64,000 nucleotides of DNA from Bacillus thuringiensis (GTDB taxonomy: Bacteria; Bacillota; Bacilli; Bacillales; Bacillaceae_G), in NCBI RefSeq assembly GCF_001182785.1, contig NZ_CP012099.1, forward strand, positions 2,912,501 to 2,976,500, read 5' to 3'. Positions 1-9,020 of the stretch are shown one piece after another; position 1 is the stretch's first letter, and every line of letters begins with the position of its first letter. A model generated the notes under the pieces. It saw only the letters and a list, made by a program, of their open reading frames with translations. It was not told the DNA's origin and ran no database searches. The position numbers were made by a program, and so were the translations under genes.

Positions 1-1
1 T

Positions 2-415
2 AGTTGGACGATTTGTCTTTCTTTAGCTGCCGATCGTGGATTTGGTTGGAAAGATAATGTTGAAGATTTAATTTCATTCGCAACATACATTTGCCAATAT
101 GCAACGAAGCATCACATACCGTTTGAATTATTTATTAGTGTATTAGCAGAAGGTGGTGCATTACATTTATCGTTACATGAAGGGCAAACACAATATGCAA
201 AAGCTTTAGAAGAATTAGCACGTATTTCAGATGATAGTACGTTACTTCCGAAACAAGGATTCCTTCATTATGTAACGAGAAAGAGAGAACGTTCGTCTAC
301 AATGATATACATTGGTTTACAGAAAAATGAACTACCTCTTCTCTCGCAGCCAACGTTCCTCATTAATAGCGAAGGGATGGTGGAATCGGTTGAAAACTTG
401 GCTCTATCACGTTAA
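2..415 (+). CDS. DUF58 domain protein, C-terminal part (5' end outside window)
   Basis: An open frame runs in from the window edge and stops with TAA at 413-415, giving 137 residues. The part seen (ending ...VENLALSR) has the look of the C-terminal half of DUF58 proteins, with a stretch like AEGGALHLSLHEGQ and a following KALEELARI helix. DUF58 proteins usually sit between a MoxR-type AAA ATPase and a transglutaminase or DUF4129 membrane protein. The next gene here fits that order. The start and most conserved region are missing, so the family call rests on the tail plus gene order. Confidence 0.7.
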   Translation, partial: SWTICLSLAADRGFGWKDNVEDLISFATYICQYATKHHIPFELFISVLAEGGALHLSLHEGQTQYAKALEELARISDDSTLLPKQGFLHYVTRKRERSSTMIYIGLQKNELPLLSQPTFLINSEGMVESVENLALSR

Positions 416-1502
416 TGACTTTATTTTGCTTCTCCTCCTTTCATTATTAACAGAAAGGGATGACCTTGTTGCTATTGCCATATTTTTAGCAACAGGCTAT
501 GTAGGCGTATTTCTTATTCATAAATTTATGAAGAAAAAAACAACAGGATTTGTCATACTGTTCATTACTCAAATAATCGGTTGTTCTTTCCTTCTCCCAT
601 TCTCTCTATTCGGCACAATTATGTTACCGCTTTTCTTCTTTATCGTACATGTAGTCGGACCAGGATATCCAGTTCAAAAATCGTTAGGCGGTATTGTTTG
701 GTTTAGTATTTCAGCCATATTTTATACGCCCTTTCCACCTTTGTGGAAGCTATTACTATTAGTTATACACATTATGATTACATTTTGGTTAACTGGGGCA
801 AATCGGAATCAACAGTTATTACGTTTCATTTCTATCATTACGATTGGTGTAATGAGTATAGTACTTGTTTTAGTTTTTCCTTTTATTCGTCTTATTTTTA
901 GCTTTATCACAGAAGTAGTCGCGTTAGGAGTCGGTTATGTTATAAATCCATTTCTCATAGCAGCTGAATTGAAAGATACTGAAGGGGTTTGGGCAAGTAA
1001 AGGGCATCTCTTAAAACCTAAAATTGAAGACAATGGGGAAAAACTTCCTGATTTTGACCCCACACTCATAAATAGCATTACCATAATAGCATGTACAGCT
1101 ATCGCTATTTACGTCGTTTGGAAAATAGTAAAAAAACGAAAACAATTCAGTTTACCAAATATGCCCGCCTTCGAATCTACTATTATTACTAATAAAGAAG
1201 GAACAAACCAAAATCGTTTTAAACGAAATAAACCGCCGCATAACGAAATTCGGAAGGAAATTTTCAAGCTAGAGAGTAAGTTAACCCCTCCTTTAAATAG
1301 AAAACGGGGAGAAACTGTTGAAGCTTGGCTAGAAAGAATAAATGATGAAGAAGATGTAAATATTCAAAGTGATATTATTATAGATGCTTATAATACGGTG
1401 CGTTATTCAAATGGTAAAAGCATTGTACTTCTGCATGAATTTAAGGAAGAGATTCATAAGCTTTATGCCTATCAGAAAAGTTTGAAGAAACGAAAGAAAT
1501 AA
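327..1502 (+). CDS. DUF4129-type multi-membrane-segment protein
   Basis: About 391 residues. The first 270 hold some six or seven hydrophobic segments, followed by a soluble C-terminal tail (ETVEAWLERINDEEDV...AYNTVRYSNG) typical of DUF4129. It overlaps the end of the DUF58 gene by about 90 bases in another frame, implying translational coupling. The start is uncertain: TTG at 312, ATG at 327, or TTG near 390, which alone has a GAAGGGATGG-like site upstream. Most relatives carry a transglutaminase domain before DUF4129. I see none here, so this is the short membrane-only form. Function unknown; the operon type is linked to cell-envelope or MoxR-chaperone processes in other bacteria. Confidence 0.7.
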   Translation: MNYLFSRSQRSSLIAKGWWNRLKTWLYHVNDFILLLLLSLLTERDDLVAIAIFLATGYVGVFLIHKFMKKKTTGFVILFITQIIGCSFLLPFSLFGTIMLPLFFFIVHVVGPGYPVQKSLGGIVWFSISAIFYTPFPPLWKLLLLVIHIMITFWLTGANRNQQLLRFISIITIGVMSIVLVLVFPFIRLIFSFITEVVALGVGYVINPFLIAAELKDTEGVWASKGHLLKPKIEDNGEKLPDFDPTLINSITIIACTAIAIYVVWKIVKKRKQFSLPNMPAFESTIITNKEGTNQNRFKRNKPPHNEIRKEIFKLESKLTPPLNRKRGETVEAWLERINDEEDVNIQSDIIIDAYNTVRYSNGKSIVLLHEFKEEIHKLYAYQKSLKKRKK

Positions 1503-1508
1503 CGTAAC

Positions 1509-1540
1509 AAAAAGACTCCTATATTCATAGGAGTCTTTTT
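1509..1540 (+). terminator. Bidirectional intrinsic terminator
   Basis: A 14-bp perfect stem (AAAAAGACTCCTAT / ATAGGAGTCTTTTT) with a 4-base loop and T-runs on both strands lies between two convergent genes, the DUF4129 gene and the MFS gene. Confidence 0.9.
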
Positions 1541-1558
1541 ATACTTCTACGTTGCTTT

Positions 1559-3016
1559 TTAAATTGAAGCATTCTTCCCTGCTTCAATTTCTAATGACTC
1601 TTCATGCCACCAAAGTGTTTCTTCAGGGTCTTCTTTAGCGATTAGGTGTGCTTCTTTTTTCGTTTCTACTGTAGGATATGAACCTTTTAGCGCACGCCCT
1701 GAAGTCGTAACAAATAATACACTAAATACAACTAATCCAATAATACTTACACCCGTCAAATAAAATGCTGGCGCAAGCGGGTTACCAGTTGCATGAACTA
1801 AGTATGAACATACGAGCGGTGTTGTACCACCGAATATCGATACAGAAATATTAAATGAGATCGAAAGTGCTCGATAACGTACATCGGTGAAAAATAGTGA
1901 TGGTAATAATGAAGGTAGCGTTCCTTCATATACACTTAGGAAGAATCCTAAAATGAAAATACCTGCAAATATAGCTGCAATATGTCCGTTACCTATTAGT
2001 AAAAATGCTGGAATTGCAAATACAGTTAAACCAAGTAAACCAATTTGCACGACGCGTTTATTACCAATTTTATCACTTAATTTACCGAAATAAAGTGCTA
2101 GCGGAATCATAAGTGCCATCGTAATTGAAATAATTAATAAGCCAGTTGTTTCTTTGACTTTAAGTACTTGAGTTAGATAAGAAGGAATATACGAAAGAAT
2201 CATATAATTCGTAATATTAAAGAAGGCGACAATTACTGTGCTTAATAAGAAGTCTTTTTTGTGATATTTTAATATATCCATAAATGAAAATTGTTCGTTG
2301 TCTTCAGATTCCTCTTGTGCTTTTTCCATCTCTTCAAAGATGGGAGATTCATCTAAATGACGGCGTAAATATAAACCGACCAAACCAATTGGTGCAGCTA
2401 TTAAGAAAGGAATACGCCAGCCCCAGCTGAGCATTTGTTCATCTGTTAACAATAACGTCAAAATGGTAACAATTACCGATGCAGCAATGTAACCTGAGAG
2501 TGTTCCAATTTCAAGACCACTACCGAGTATACCACGCTTTTTATCTGGAGAAGATTCTGCGATATAAACCATTGCTCCTGAATATTCGCCGCCTGTAGAG
2601 AAGCCTTGAATCATTCGGGCAACTAAAAGTAGTATTGGTGCCCATACACCAATTTGTTCATAGGTTGGTAGTAATGCGATGAATAATGTAGAAAGTGCCA
2701 TTAAAATAATAGTAGTACTTAACACGATTTTTCGGCCGTACTTATCTCCTATTCTACCAAAGAATACACCTCCGATTGGTCGAACGAGAAAGGCTGCTGC
2801 AAATGTACCGAATGTAAGTACAAGTTGCAATCCACTATTATCAACACCTGAGAAGAATAATTGACTTAAGATAACCGCTAAATACGCGTATAATCCGAAG
2901 TCAAACCACTCCATTGCGTTCCCTATGCCAGTAGCAATTACTGCTTTCCTGGCTTGTTTAGGATTGACAATATTAACGTCTTGAGGTTCAAAATTTAAAT
3001 CATTATTTTGTTGCAT
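1559..3016 (-). CDS. MFS transporter, metabolite:H+ symporter (ProP-like) family
   Basis: 485 residues with about twelve membrane segments. The first loop holds GNAMEWFDFGLYAYLA, the signature of the metabolite:H+ symporter branch (ProP, ShiA, KgtP relatives). The loop after segment two has GRIGDKYGRK, the usual MFS loop motif. Substrates in this branch are osmolytes or carboxylates such as proline, betaine, shikimate or 2-oxoglutarate; the sequence does not say which. The C-terminal soluble tail of about 35 residues is acidic and contains paired Trp (TLWWHEESLEIE). A good AAAGGAGC-type site precedes the ATG. It is likely a single-gene unit. Confidence 0.85.
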   Translation of the reverse strand: MQQNNDLNFEPQDVNIVNPKQARKAVIATGIGNAMEWFDFGLYAYLAVILSQLFFSGVDNSGLQLVLTFGTFAAAFLVRPIGGVFFGRIGDKYGRKIVLSTTIILMALSTLFIALLPTYEQIGVWAPILLLVARMIQGFSTGGEYSGAMVYIAESSPDKKRGILGSGLEIGTLSGYIAASVIVTILTLLLTDEQMLSWGWRIPFLIAAPIGLVGLYLRRHLDESPIFEEMEKAQEESEDNEQFSFMDILKYHKKDFLLSTVIVAFFNITNYMILSYIPSYLTQVLKVKETTGLLIISITMALMIPLALYFGKLSDKIGNKRVVQIGLLGLTVFAIPAFLLIGNGHIAAIFAGIFILGFFLSVYEGTLPSLLPSLFFTDVRYRALSISFNISVSIFGGTTPLVCSYLVHATGNPLAPAFYLTGVSIIGLVVFSVLFVTTSGRALKGSYPTVETKKEAHLIAKEDPEETLWWHEESLEIEAGKNASI

Positions 3017-3191
3017 ATAATAAAACAGCTCCTTTTTAATTTAACTTCTTTAAGCACACCTTCTCTTATTGAATAAAATTAATTCGAAGCACTTAAGGAA
3101 AATTAACGTCTCCTTATCTGTTATTATTGTTTCACATAATTAAATATTTGTCCAATGAGATGCTCCATAGGTTAAGTAATTTATTAAAATT

Positions 3192-3236
3192 AAAAAGCTG
3201 AAGAAGGCGCTATATGAGTACCTTTTTCAGCTTTTT
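3192..3236 (-). terminator. Intrinsic terminator after the aminotransferase gene
   Basis: A 16-bp stem with one mismatch (AAAAAGCTGAAGAAGG / CCTTTTTCAGCTTTTT) around a 13-base loop sits downstream of the aminotransferase stop. The remaining bases between here and the MFS start (3017-3191) are AT-rich and presumably hold that gene's promoter. Confidence 0.8.
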
Positions 3237-3318
3237 AATTTAATTTGTAAATTTATTTTTTTCACCCTTATTTTCTTCCTATTTGAATAGAAATCAAGGT
3301 ACTTTTTCATTAAAGTTT

Positions 3319-4533
3319 TTAAACACTTGTAGCTGCTAAACTATACATACAAGAGATAAACTCCTTAACAAATGCATCAATTTCTTCTTTTGTAATTATA
3401 TATGGAGGAAGTAAACGAATGATGTTCCCTTGTGTAACATCAACTAATATCCCCTTCTCCATTAGCTCTACCTGTAATTTCTTCACATTTTCATTCGTAT
3501 CATTCAAACTAATTCCAAACATCATGCCAGCATGACGTACTTCCCCAATATAATAAGAATTTTCTTTCTGAATTTCTTGCAATTTATCATTCAAATAAAG
3601 TGACGTTTCATACGCTTCTTGCATTAAACCATCGTCAATCAATGCGTTTAATACCGTTAACCCTAAAGCCGTTCCCATTGATGAATGAGCAAATGTTGTG
3701 CCGTGATCTCCTGGTGCGAATACATCACATAACTTTTCACCTACAATAATTCCGCCAAGCGGTATCCCGCCTCCTGCACCTTTACCAATTTGAATAATAT
3801 CCGGTGTAATATTGAAATTTTGATAAGCAAATAGTTTGCCAGTTCTCCCCATACCACTTTGTACTTCATCGACGATCAGTAGTACATTATATTTCTCACA
3901 TAAGTTTTGAACACCATGTAAATATTCACTTGATAAAGGGTATATCCCCCCGCTTCCTAATACAGGCTCTAGCATAATCGCAATTGGATTTTCTCTAACA
4001 ATTGTTTCTTCTAATTGCTCTATATTCTCGCGCTCTACTTCATATACTGGAATCGATGTTTTAGGGAAATTTTGATATACACTTTCCTGTCTCGTAAAAT
4101 GAAGTGCTCCTAACGTACGCCCGTGGAAACTATTCTTCAGTACTACAATTCCTTCACGTTCTTCACCCTTATTAGCTCTATATTTATCAATTAATTTCAA
4201 CGTTGTTTCTGTCGCTTCCGTACCAGAGTTTGTAAAAAAGACTTTTCCGTTTTTTAAAGAGCAATCAACTAATTTCTTTGCATATTCAATTGCAACTGGG
4301 TTTAAGAAATGAAACGGTAAATGTAACGATTTCGCAACTTGCTCCATTGTCGTTTGGACAATTTTAGGATGATTGTATCCTAATACATTTACTCCTACGC
4401 CAGAAAATAAATCTAAATACTCTTTACCATCTACATCATACAGTTTACACCCTTCTCCTCTTTCCATTGCAACCTCTGTACGACAATATGTAGACATCAT
4501 ATATTCTTTATCTAATTGAAACCAATCCGACAT
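3319..4533 (-). CDS. Class III PLP aminotransferase, acetylornithine transaminase family
   Basis: 404 residues, the usual length for ArgD-type aminotransferases. Visible motifs are FFTNSGTEATE (phosphate binding), KNSFHGRTLGAL, LLIVDEVQSGMGRTG (Asp holding the pyridine nitrogen) and IQIGKGAGGG with the Schiff-base lysine. Members transfer an amino group from N-acetylornithine, ornithine or a related omega-amine to 2-oxoglutarate. No arginine or proline genes are adjacent, so this is likely a second, catabolic or specialised copy; the substrate cannot be set from sequence. An AGGAGG site precedes the ATG. Single-gene unit. Confidence 0.85.
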   Translation of the reverse strand: MSDWFQLDKEYMMSTYCRTEVAMERGEGCKLYDVDGKEYLDLFSGVGVNVLGYNHPKIVQTTMEQVAKSLHLPFHFLNPVAIEYAKKLVDCSLKNGKVFFTNSGTEATETTLKLIDKYRANKGEEREGIVVLKNSFHGRTLGALHFTRQESVYQNFPKTSIPVYEVERENIEQLEETIVRENPIAIMLEPVLGSGGIYPLSSEYLHGVQNLCEKYNVLLIVDEVQSGMGRTGKLFAYQNFNITPDIIQIGKGAGGGIPLGGIIVGEKLCDVFAPGDHGTTFAHSSMGTALGLTVLNALIDDGLMQEAYETSLYLNDKLQEIQKENSYYIGEVRHAGMMFGISLNDTNENVKKLQVELMEKGILVDVTQGNIIRLLPPYIITKEEIDAFVKEFISCMYSLAATSV

Positions 4534-4834
4534 GTTAAATTCCTCCTAGTTATTTTCCCTTTTTTAACGTTCATTCTCTATATAATCGTTTATAAATTAA
4601 GTTTTAAGATTGAAATTTTAATAGTTGTTTTTTTCCACTTTTTTAGTAAAACGTGTGCTTTCTCTTCCCGATATTCATTTTTCCATAATTTCTTCTATTT
4701 CAACAGGTCCACTACATATGTGTTTTTTTCATCTAGCGGTATGTTACTACTTTGAACTTTGCATGTCGTACATAATTAGGGCTATAGAATCATATTTAGT
4801 AACAATGGACAAAAAAGATTTGGAGGCTATATCG

Positions 4835-6214
4835 ATGGATGAAAACTATGATAAACAAGGGCAACCTATACTAGGGAAAGACTTTAATGAAAATGACGAA
4901 CGTAATGAACAAGCTAAACTTCACTCTCAAACAGTTGGTTCACGTGGACCCGTACTAGAGCAAGATAGTGTACTGCATGAGTCATTACAACAATTTATTC
5001 ATGAAAAAATTTTAGAAAGACCCGTTCATGTAAAAGGATTTGGTGCGTTCGGTTATTTTCAAACGATATATTCGATGTCTGAACATACTAAATTAAGTTT
5101 TTTACAAAATTCTAATGAGAAAGTTCCTGTTATGGTGCGATTTTCGTTAGCTGTTAGTACGAAAGGAACACCGGATACTTCTAGGAATGTACGCGGTTTT
5201 TCCACAAAATTTTATACAAAAGAAGGCATTTTTGACCTTTTATGCAATCACATCCCTGTTTTTTCTGTTCGTGATCCGATGCGTTTCCCTGAAACGATTC
5301 AAGCATTATTGCCTTCACCTAAAAATAACTTAATAGACCCTGATAGATTTTGGAGTTTTGTCGCTAAAGCACCTGAATCTATTCATTTTGTTGTCCATTT
5401 ATACTCTAATAATGGTACAGCCAAAAGTCTTCGCCACATACCAGGACATAGTGTAAATACATACGTTTGGAGAAATGCGGAAGGTAATCGAAAGTATGTA
5501 AAGTATCATTGGTACCCATTTGAAGGTGTACAGTACATTACTAGTAAAGAAGCAATTAAACTAGCTGCCGAAAATCCTGATTATAGCGGGAAAGATTTAT
5601 ATGATGCAATTGAAAATGGTAAACCAGTGGAGTATGGTTTATACGTCCAGCTCATGGATCCGAAAAATGAAGCGCACCTTTCTTATGATCCTTTAGATGA
5701 CACAAAAGTATGGGATGAACAGACGTATCCTCTCATACCAGTCGGGAAAATGGTATTAAATAAAAACCCTGAAAATTTTATGGAACAAGTAGAAAAAGTC
5801 GCATTCTCCCCTTCTAATTTACTGGATGGCGCAGAACTATCAGATGATAAAATGCTTCAAGGGCGCGCTAACATTTACAGTGATTCACAAAGAAGAAGAA
5901 TTGGTCCCGAATTTCGCAAATTAACGATTAACCAACAACAAGATTGGACACCCGCTAATCAAATTACAAGCGGTGACGGAAGATACGTTGAAGGTAAACT
6001 TGAAAGAACTTCTATAACAAAACAGAATGACTTTACGCAGGCTGGGGAATTTTATACGAAGTTAAAACCAATAGAAAAAGAACATCTCGCTGAGAACTTA
6101 GCTAGTGATTTGAAAGTTATATCCGATGATATTCGAAAGGTAGTTTTGGGGTATTTTCATAAAGTTTCAGCTGATTTGGTGAATAAAATTGAGAGTGCAA
6201 TACAAAAGCTTTGA
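4835..6214 (+). CDS. Haem catalase (monofunctional)
   Basis: 459 residues from the ATG at 4835, chosen because TGGAGG lies eight bases before it; the frame opens earlier but without a site. Catalytic residues are all present: distal His65 (PVHVKGFGAFG), Asn138 (DLLCNHIPVF) and haem-ligand Tyr348 (NIYSDSQRRRIG). Their spacing equals that of the human enzyme. It degrades hydrogen peroxide to water and oxygen in the cytosol. Conserved stretches differ from vegetative KatA (LLCNHIPVFSVRD instead of LVGNNTPVFFIRD), so it is a divergent extra catalase, perhaps with a special growth or sporulation stage. I could not assign katA, katE or katX. Confidence 0.9.
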   Translation: MDENYDKQGQPILGKDFNENDERNEQAKLHSQTVGSRGPVLEQDSVLHESLQQFIHEKILERPVHVKGFGAFGYFQTIYSMSEHTKLSFLQNSNEKVPVMVRFSLAVSTKGTPDTSRNVRGFSTKFYTKEGIFDLLCNHIPVFSVRDPMRFPETIQALLPSPKNNLIDPDRFWSFVAKAPESIHFVVHLYSNNGTAKSLRHIPGHSVNTYVWRNAEGNRKYVKYHWYPFEGVQYITSKEAIKLAAENPDYSGKDLYDAIENGKPVEYGLYVQLMDPKNEAHLSYDPLDDTKVWDEQTYPLIPVGKMVLNKNPENFMEQVEKVAFSPSNLLDGAELSDDKMLQGRANIYSDSQRRRIGPEFRKLTINQQQDWTPANQITSGDGRYVEGKLERTSITKQNDFTQAGEFYTKLKPIEKEHLAENLASDLKVISDDIRKVVLGYFHKVSADLVNKIESAIQKL

Positions 6215-6220
6215 GAATAT

Positions 6221-6260
6221 AAAAAAACGTCATTTTTAATCTTTAAAATGACGTTTTTTT
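6221..6260 (+). terminator. Intrinsic terminator after catalase
   Basis: A 16-bp perfect stem (AAAAAAACGTCATTTT / AAAATGACGTTTTTTT) with an 8-base loop directly follows the catalase stop. Confidence 0.9.
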
Positions 6261-6339
6261 ATGGTGAAATTACTAGGAATTTCTATCGCCTCATTTACAA
6301 GTATTAACGAAATTTTTCTCCTTCAAAATTTCCGTTATT

Positions 6340-6861
6340 TCATTTTGGATTATGATACTCATTTCTCTTTTTCAAATAATCTTTTTCACATTGCAACGGT
6401 TTGTATTCCACTATTTTCCCTTGCTTCTTTTTCGTTTCAGTAACAACCCATTCCCCTTTTTCAAGTTCAAGATGTTTTATCACATTTGTATCGTCTATTT
6501 CTTTATAGAGTAAAAATGCTTCAAGCGGCTTTACAAACAATCTTGGCTCTCCTCTATATCCACCACTTTCAAAAGCTTTAGTTAACGAATTATAATACGT
6601 ATCATCAATCCGACCACCATACATTAAATGTGCAGCTTCTAAATCTCTTTTATTAACTTCCAAAAAGCCACCTTCATCAAAATTCAAATGAAATACGGAT
6701 TTAATGTCCTTCATAATATTTTCCACATACTTTTCATCCCGAATTTTACTTTCTTCGAGACAATCTGAAGTTAACTCTGGTGCATCTGTTTGAGAATGTA
6801 CAACGTGTTGTATCGATACACACAAAATAAATACGCTTAAGATGTACAATATTTTTTTCAT
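6340..6861 (-). CDS. Secreted or surface protein of unknown function
   Basis: 173 residues. The first 23 form a signal peptide (MKKILYILSVFILCVSIQHVVHS, cleavage likely near HS-QT), with no lipobox cysteine. The mature part is charged and mainly helical, with two cysteines (SDCLEES and LQCEKDY) that could pair outside the cell. I do not recognise the family. An AGGTGA-like site precedes the ATG. It lies alone between the catalase terminator and the terminator of the adenine deaminase gene. Confidence 0.65.
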   Translation of the reverse strand: MKKILYILSVFILCVSIQHVVHSQTDAPELTSDCLEESKIRDEKYVENIMKDIKSVFHLNFDEGGFLEVNKRDLEAAHLMYGGRIDDTYYNSLTKAFESGGYRGEPRLFVKPLEAFLLYKEIDDTNVIKHLELEKGEWVVTETKKKQGKIVEYKPLQCEKDYLKKRNEYHNPK

Positions 6862-6934
6862 AATTACATATCACCTCAAATGATTTAGATACTATATTAT
6901 TTGAGGCTTACAATATTCTTATGCTAATAATGTA

Positions 6935-6969
6935 AAAGGCCCTATAATTCAGACTATTATAGGGCCTTT
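6935..6969 (-). terminator. Intrinsic terminator after the adenine deaminase gene
   Basis: A 14-bp stem (AAAGGCCCTATAAT / ATTATAGGGCCTTT) with a 7-base loop starts a few bases past the deaminase stop; the minus strand reads CCTTTTAC at its end. Confidence 0.85.
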
Positions 6970-6973
6970 CATA

Positions 6974-8728
6974 TTAATATTGCTTTATCAAATTCACCGG
7001 CGAAGCCAGTACCTTACTACTCTTCACATCATATAAGCCTATAGGCGTTACTCTTATAAAAGGCAAGTGCGTCGCAGAAAAGAATAAAATTGTAAATGCT
7101 GGATCGTCATAAGCATATCCTCTTTCTTGCAGTAGGTTCACCATCTTTTTCTCTTTCTGTATTACATTACTCATCTTTTCATCTGACATAATCCCAAGTA
7201 GCGGTAATGCAATTTCATGTAACACTTCATTATTTTCAGCTATCACCATTCCTCCGCCGAGCTCTTTTACTCTATGAAAAGCTGTAAGCATATCTTCTTT
7301 ACTTTTTCCAATGAGAATCATATCACCTGTGCCGGAATAAGAACTAGCAAGACCACCTAATTCTTTCGCAAAACCTTTTACAACTGTATTTACTCGCCAA
7401 GTACCATCACGAGCAATCATCATGAGGAAGCATTCATCATGATCAATAGAAAGTTCATCGTGGTTCAAGTCAATTTCACTTACATATGGTTTTGTTATAA
7501 CGTTATTTAATAAATGCATACCCGTTTTATTAGGGAAAATCATATCCCCTTTCTCTATGGACCAGTCTAATGTTAGTGGAGTTACTTTGAAGTTACTCCA
7601 TTCTATAAGTAACGATTCATTTTTGTTTATTCCGGCACGCTTTACCCATTGTCCCTTTGTAATGACACTGATTGGTACTGGGTTTTCTTTACTTTCTAAA
7701 ATATTCATATTGGCCACTCTACCTGTCGCAATTGAACCATGCACATGCTCCATATTATAATAACGGGCAATATTATAACTAGCCATTTGGTACGCATCTA
7801 TTACCGGTACCCCTTGCTCTATCGCTATTTCTATCAAGCGATTCGTCATGCCGTTTTCATAAAATGACGGATGCGAACCGTCTGTTGTAAAAAAGAATCT
7901 ATCAAACTGCTTCACGCCTAATTCCAACAATTCTTTTAATAAAACTTCTAAATCCGGTCTAATGGAAGAATTTCTAAGTGAAACGGTGTAGCCTTGCATA
8001 AGACGAGTAAAAGCTTCCTGCCCTGTCATCGCTTCATGATCACAATCTGTACCTAACAACTTTAACTTTGCTAACGTTGCTTCAGATGCACCTGGGAAAT
8101 GTCCTTCTACTTTTTTCTGTAATCGCTTCGTTTCCTGCACCCAAGTTAACATTTCATCATCACCATGTAATAGTTTTGGCCACGCTGTTAACTCTCCGCC
8201 TTGAAGAACCGCTTCATGCTGCAGCCACTCTATTATTTCTTCACTATTAAATAAAGATTCCCCGTTTTGCAATTCAGTCTGTCCATCAAAACGGCACCAC
8301 CAATACATACTTGCTGGAATCTTATTGAATTCATCTAATAAACGAAATGATTCTTCACGTTTTAATGTGAAAAATAGAGTTAAATTATCATTAATAAAAG
8401 TCGTTGTCCCAAATTGCATCGCATGATTTGCTAGCGTCTCTGGGTTATACAACTGATATGGATGTGCATGGGGTTCTATGTAACCGGGTACGACATACTT
8501 TCCTTCGCAATCAACAACTTCACAATCCGTTAATTGCTCTGGCAGCTGCTCCCCTACGTATACAATCCGATCATTATATATCCAAATGTTTGCTGTCATC
8601 CACTCGTGCATATAGGAATTTAAATATGTTGCATTCTTTAATAAAATGTGCGGACTTCTCTTGCCATCTACTACTTCAACATGTTCTCGTAATTGTTGAT
8701 TACGCCATTTATACTGATTTTTTTCCAT
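6974..8728 (-). CDS. Adenine deaminase-like amidohydrolase (YerA type)
   Basis: 584 residues from the ATG at 8728, preceded by TGGAG; a GTG at 8743 is the other possible start. The fold is a metal-dependent amidohydrolase: PGYIEPHAHP carries the metal-binding His87-x-His89, and FFTTDGSHPS supplies later active-site residues. The C-terminal 200 residues match the adenine deaminase C-terminal domain (GGGMVIAENNEVL). The reaction would be adenine to hypoxanthine plus ammonia in purine salvage. The YerA branch is divergent from AdeC and its substrate is less certain. No purine riboswitch is visible in the 5' region (8744-9020), which is only AT-rich. Confidence 0.8.
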   Translation of the reverse strand: MEKNQYKWRNQQLREHVEVVDGKRSPHILLKNATYLNSYMHEWMTANIWIYNDRIVYVGEQLPEQLTDCEVVDCEGKYVVPGYIEPHAHPYQLYNPETLANHAMQFGTTTFINDNLTLFFTLKREESFRLLDEFNKIPASMYWWCRFDGQTELQNGESLFNSEEIIEWLQHEAVLQGGELTAWPKLLHGDDEMLTWVQETKRLQKKVEGHFPGASEATLAKLKLLGTDCDHEAMTGQEAFTRLMQGYTVSLRNSSIRPDLEVLLKELLELGVKQFDRFFFTTDGSHPSFYENGMTNRLIEIAIEQGVPVIDAYQMASYNIARYYNMEHVHGSIATGRVANMNILESKENPVPISVITKGQWVKRAGINKNESLLIEWSNFKVTPLTLDWSIEKGDMIFPNKTGMHLLNNVITKPYVSEIDLNHDELSIDHDECFLMMIARDGTWRVNTVVKGFAKELGGLASSYSGTGDMILIGKSKEDMLTAFHRVKELGGGMVIAENNEVLHEIALPLLGIMSDEKMSNVIQKEKKMVNLLQERGYAYDDPAFTILFFSATHLPFIRVTPIGLYDVKSSKVLASPVNLIKQY

Positions 8729-9020
8729 TGTATTCAACTCCACTATTATATTAGTTAAGCTTAAAAATAATTAATCAAATAAACAATTATTCATTTCATA
8801 TCCCCTTGTATTTCCCCCTATTACGTCTATTATATTGAATAATTATAAAAACAACAATTTTCAGAATTATATCACGAGTACATTTCTTCCCATATTGAAA
8901 CATGAACATTTCTATGAATGTGTTTTACTTATACTTAAAAAAACTGATGACTATTTCATAAAAATAAAATAAACGTCCACCTTAATAAGATGAAACGTCT
9001 TTTTTATTTTGCATGTGGAA

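Noticed and set aside
4574..4592. PerR-box-like sequence (ATATAATCGTTTATAA) upstream of catalase
   Set aside because: It does not fit the 7-1-7 symmetry and is about 240 bases from the catalase start; more likely part of the divergent aminotransferase promoter.
4516..4755. 79-codon plus-strand ORF upstream of catalase
   Set aside because: Phe/Ser-rich translation of T-rich intergenic DNA without a ribosome site; it is antisense to the aminotransferase start.
8744..9020. Purine riboswitch upstream of the adenine deaminase gene
   Set aside because: None of the conserved purine aptamer loops is present; the sequence is plain AT-rich.
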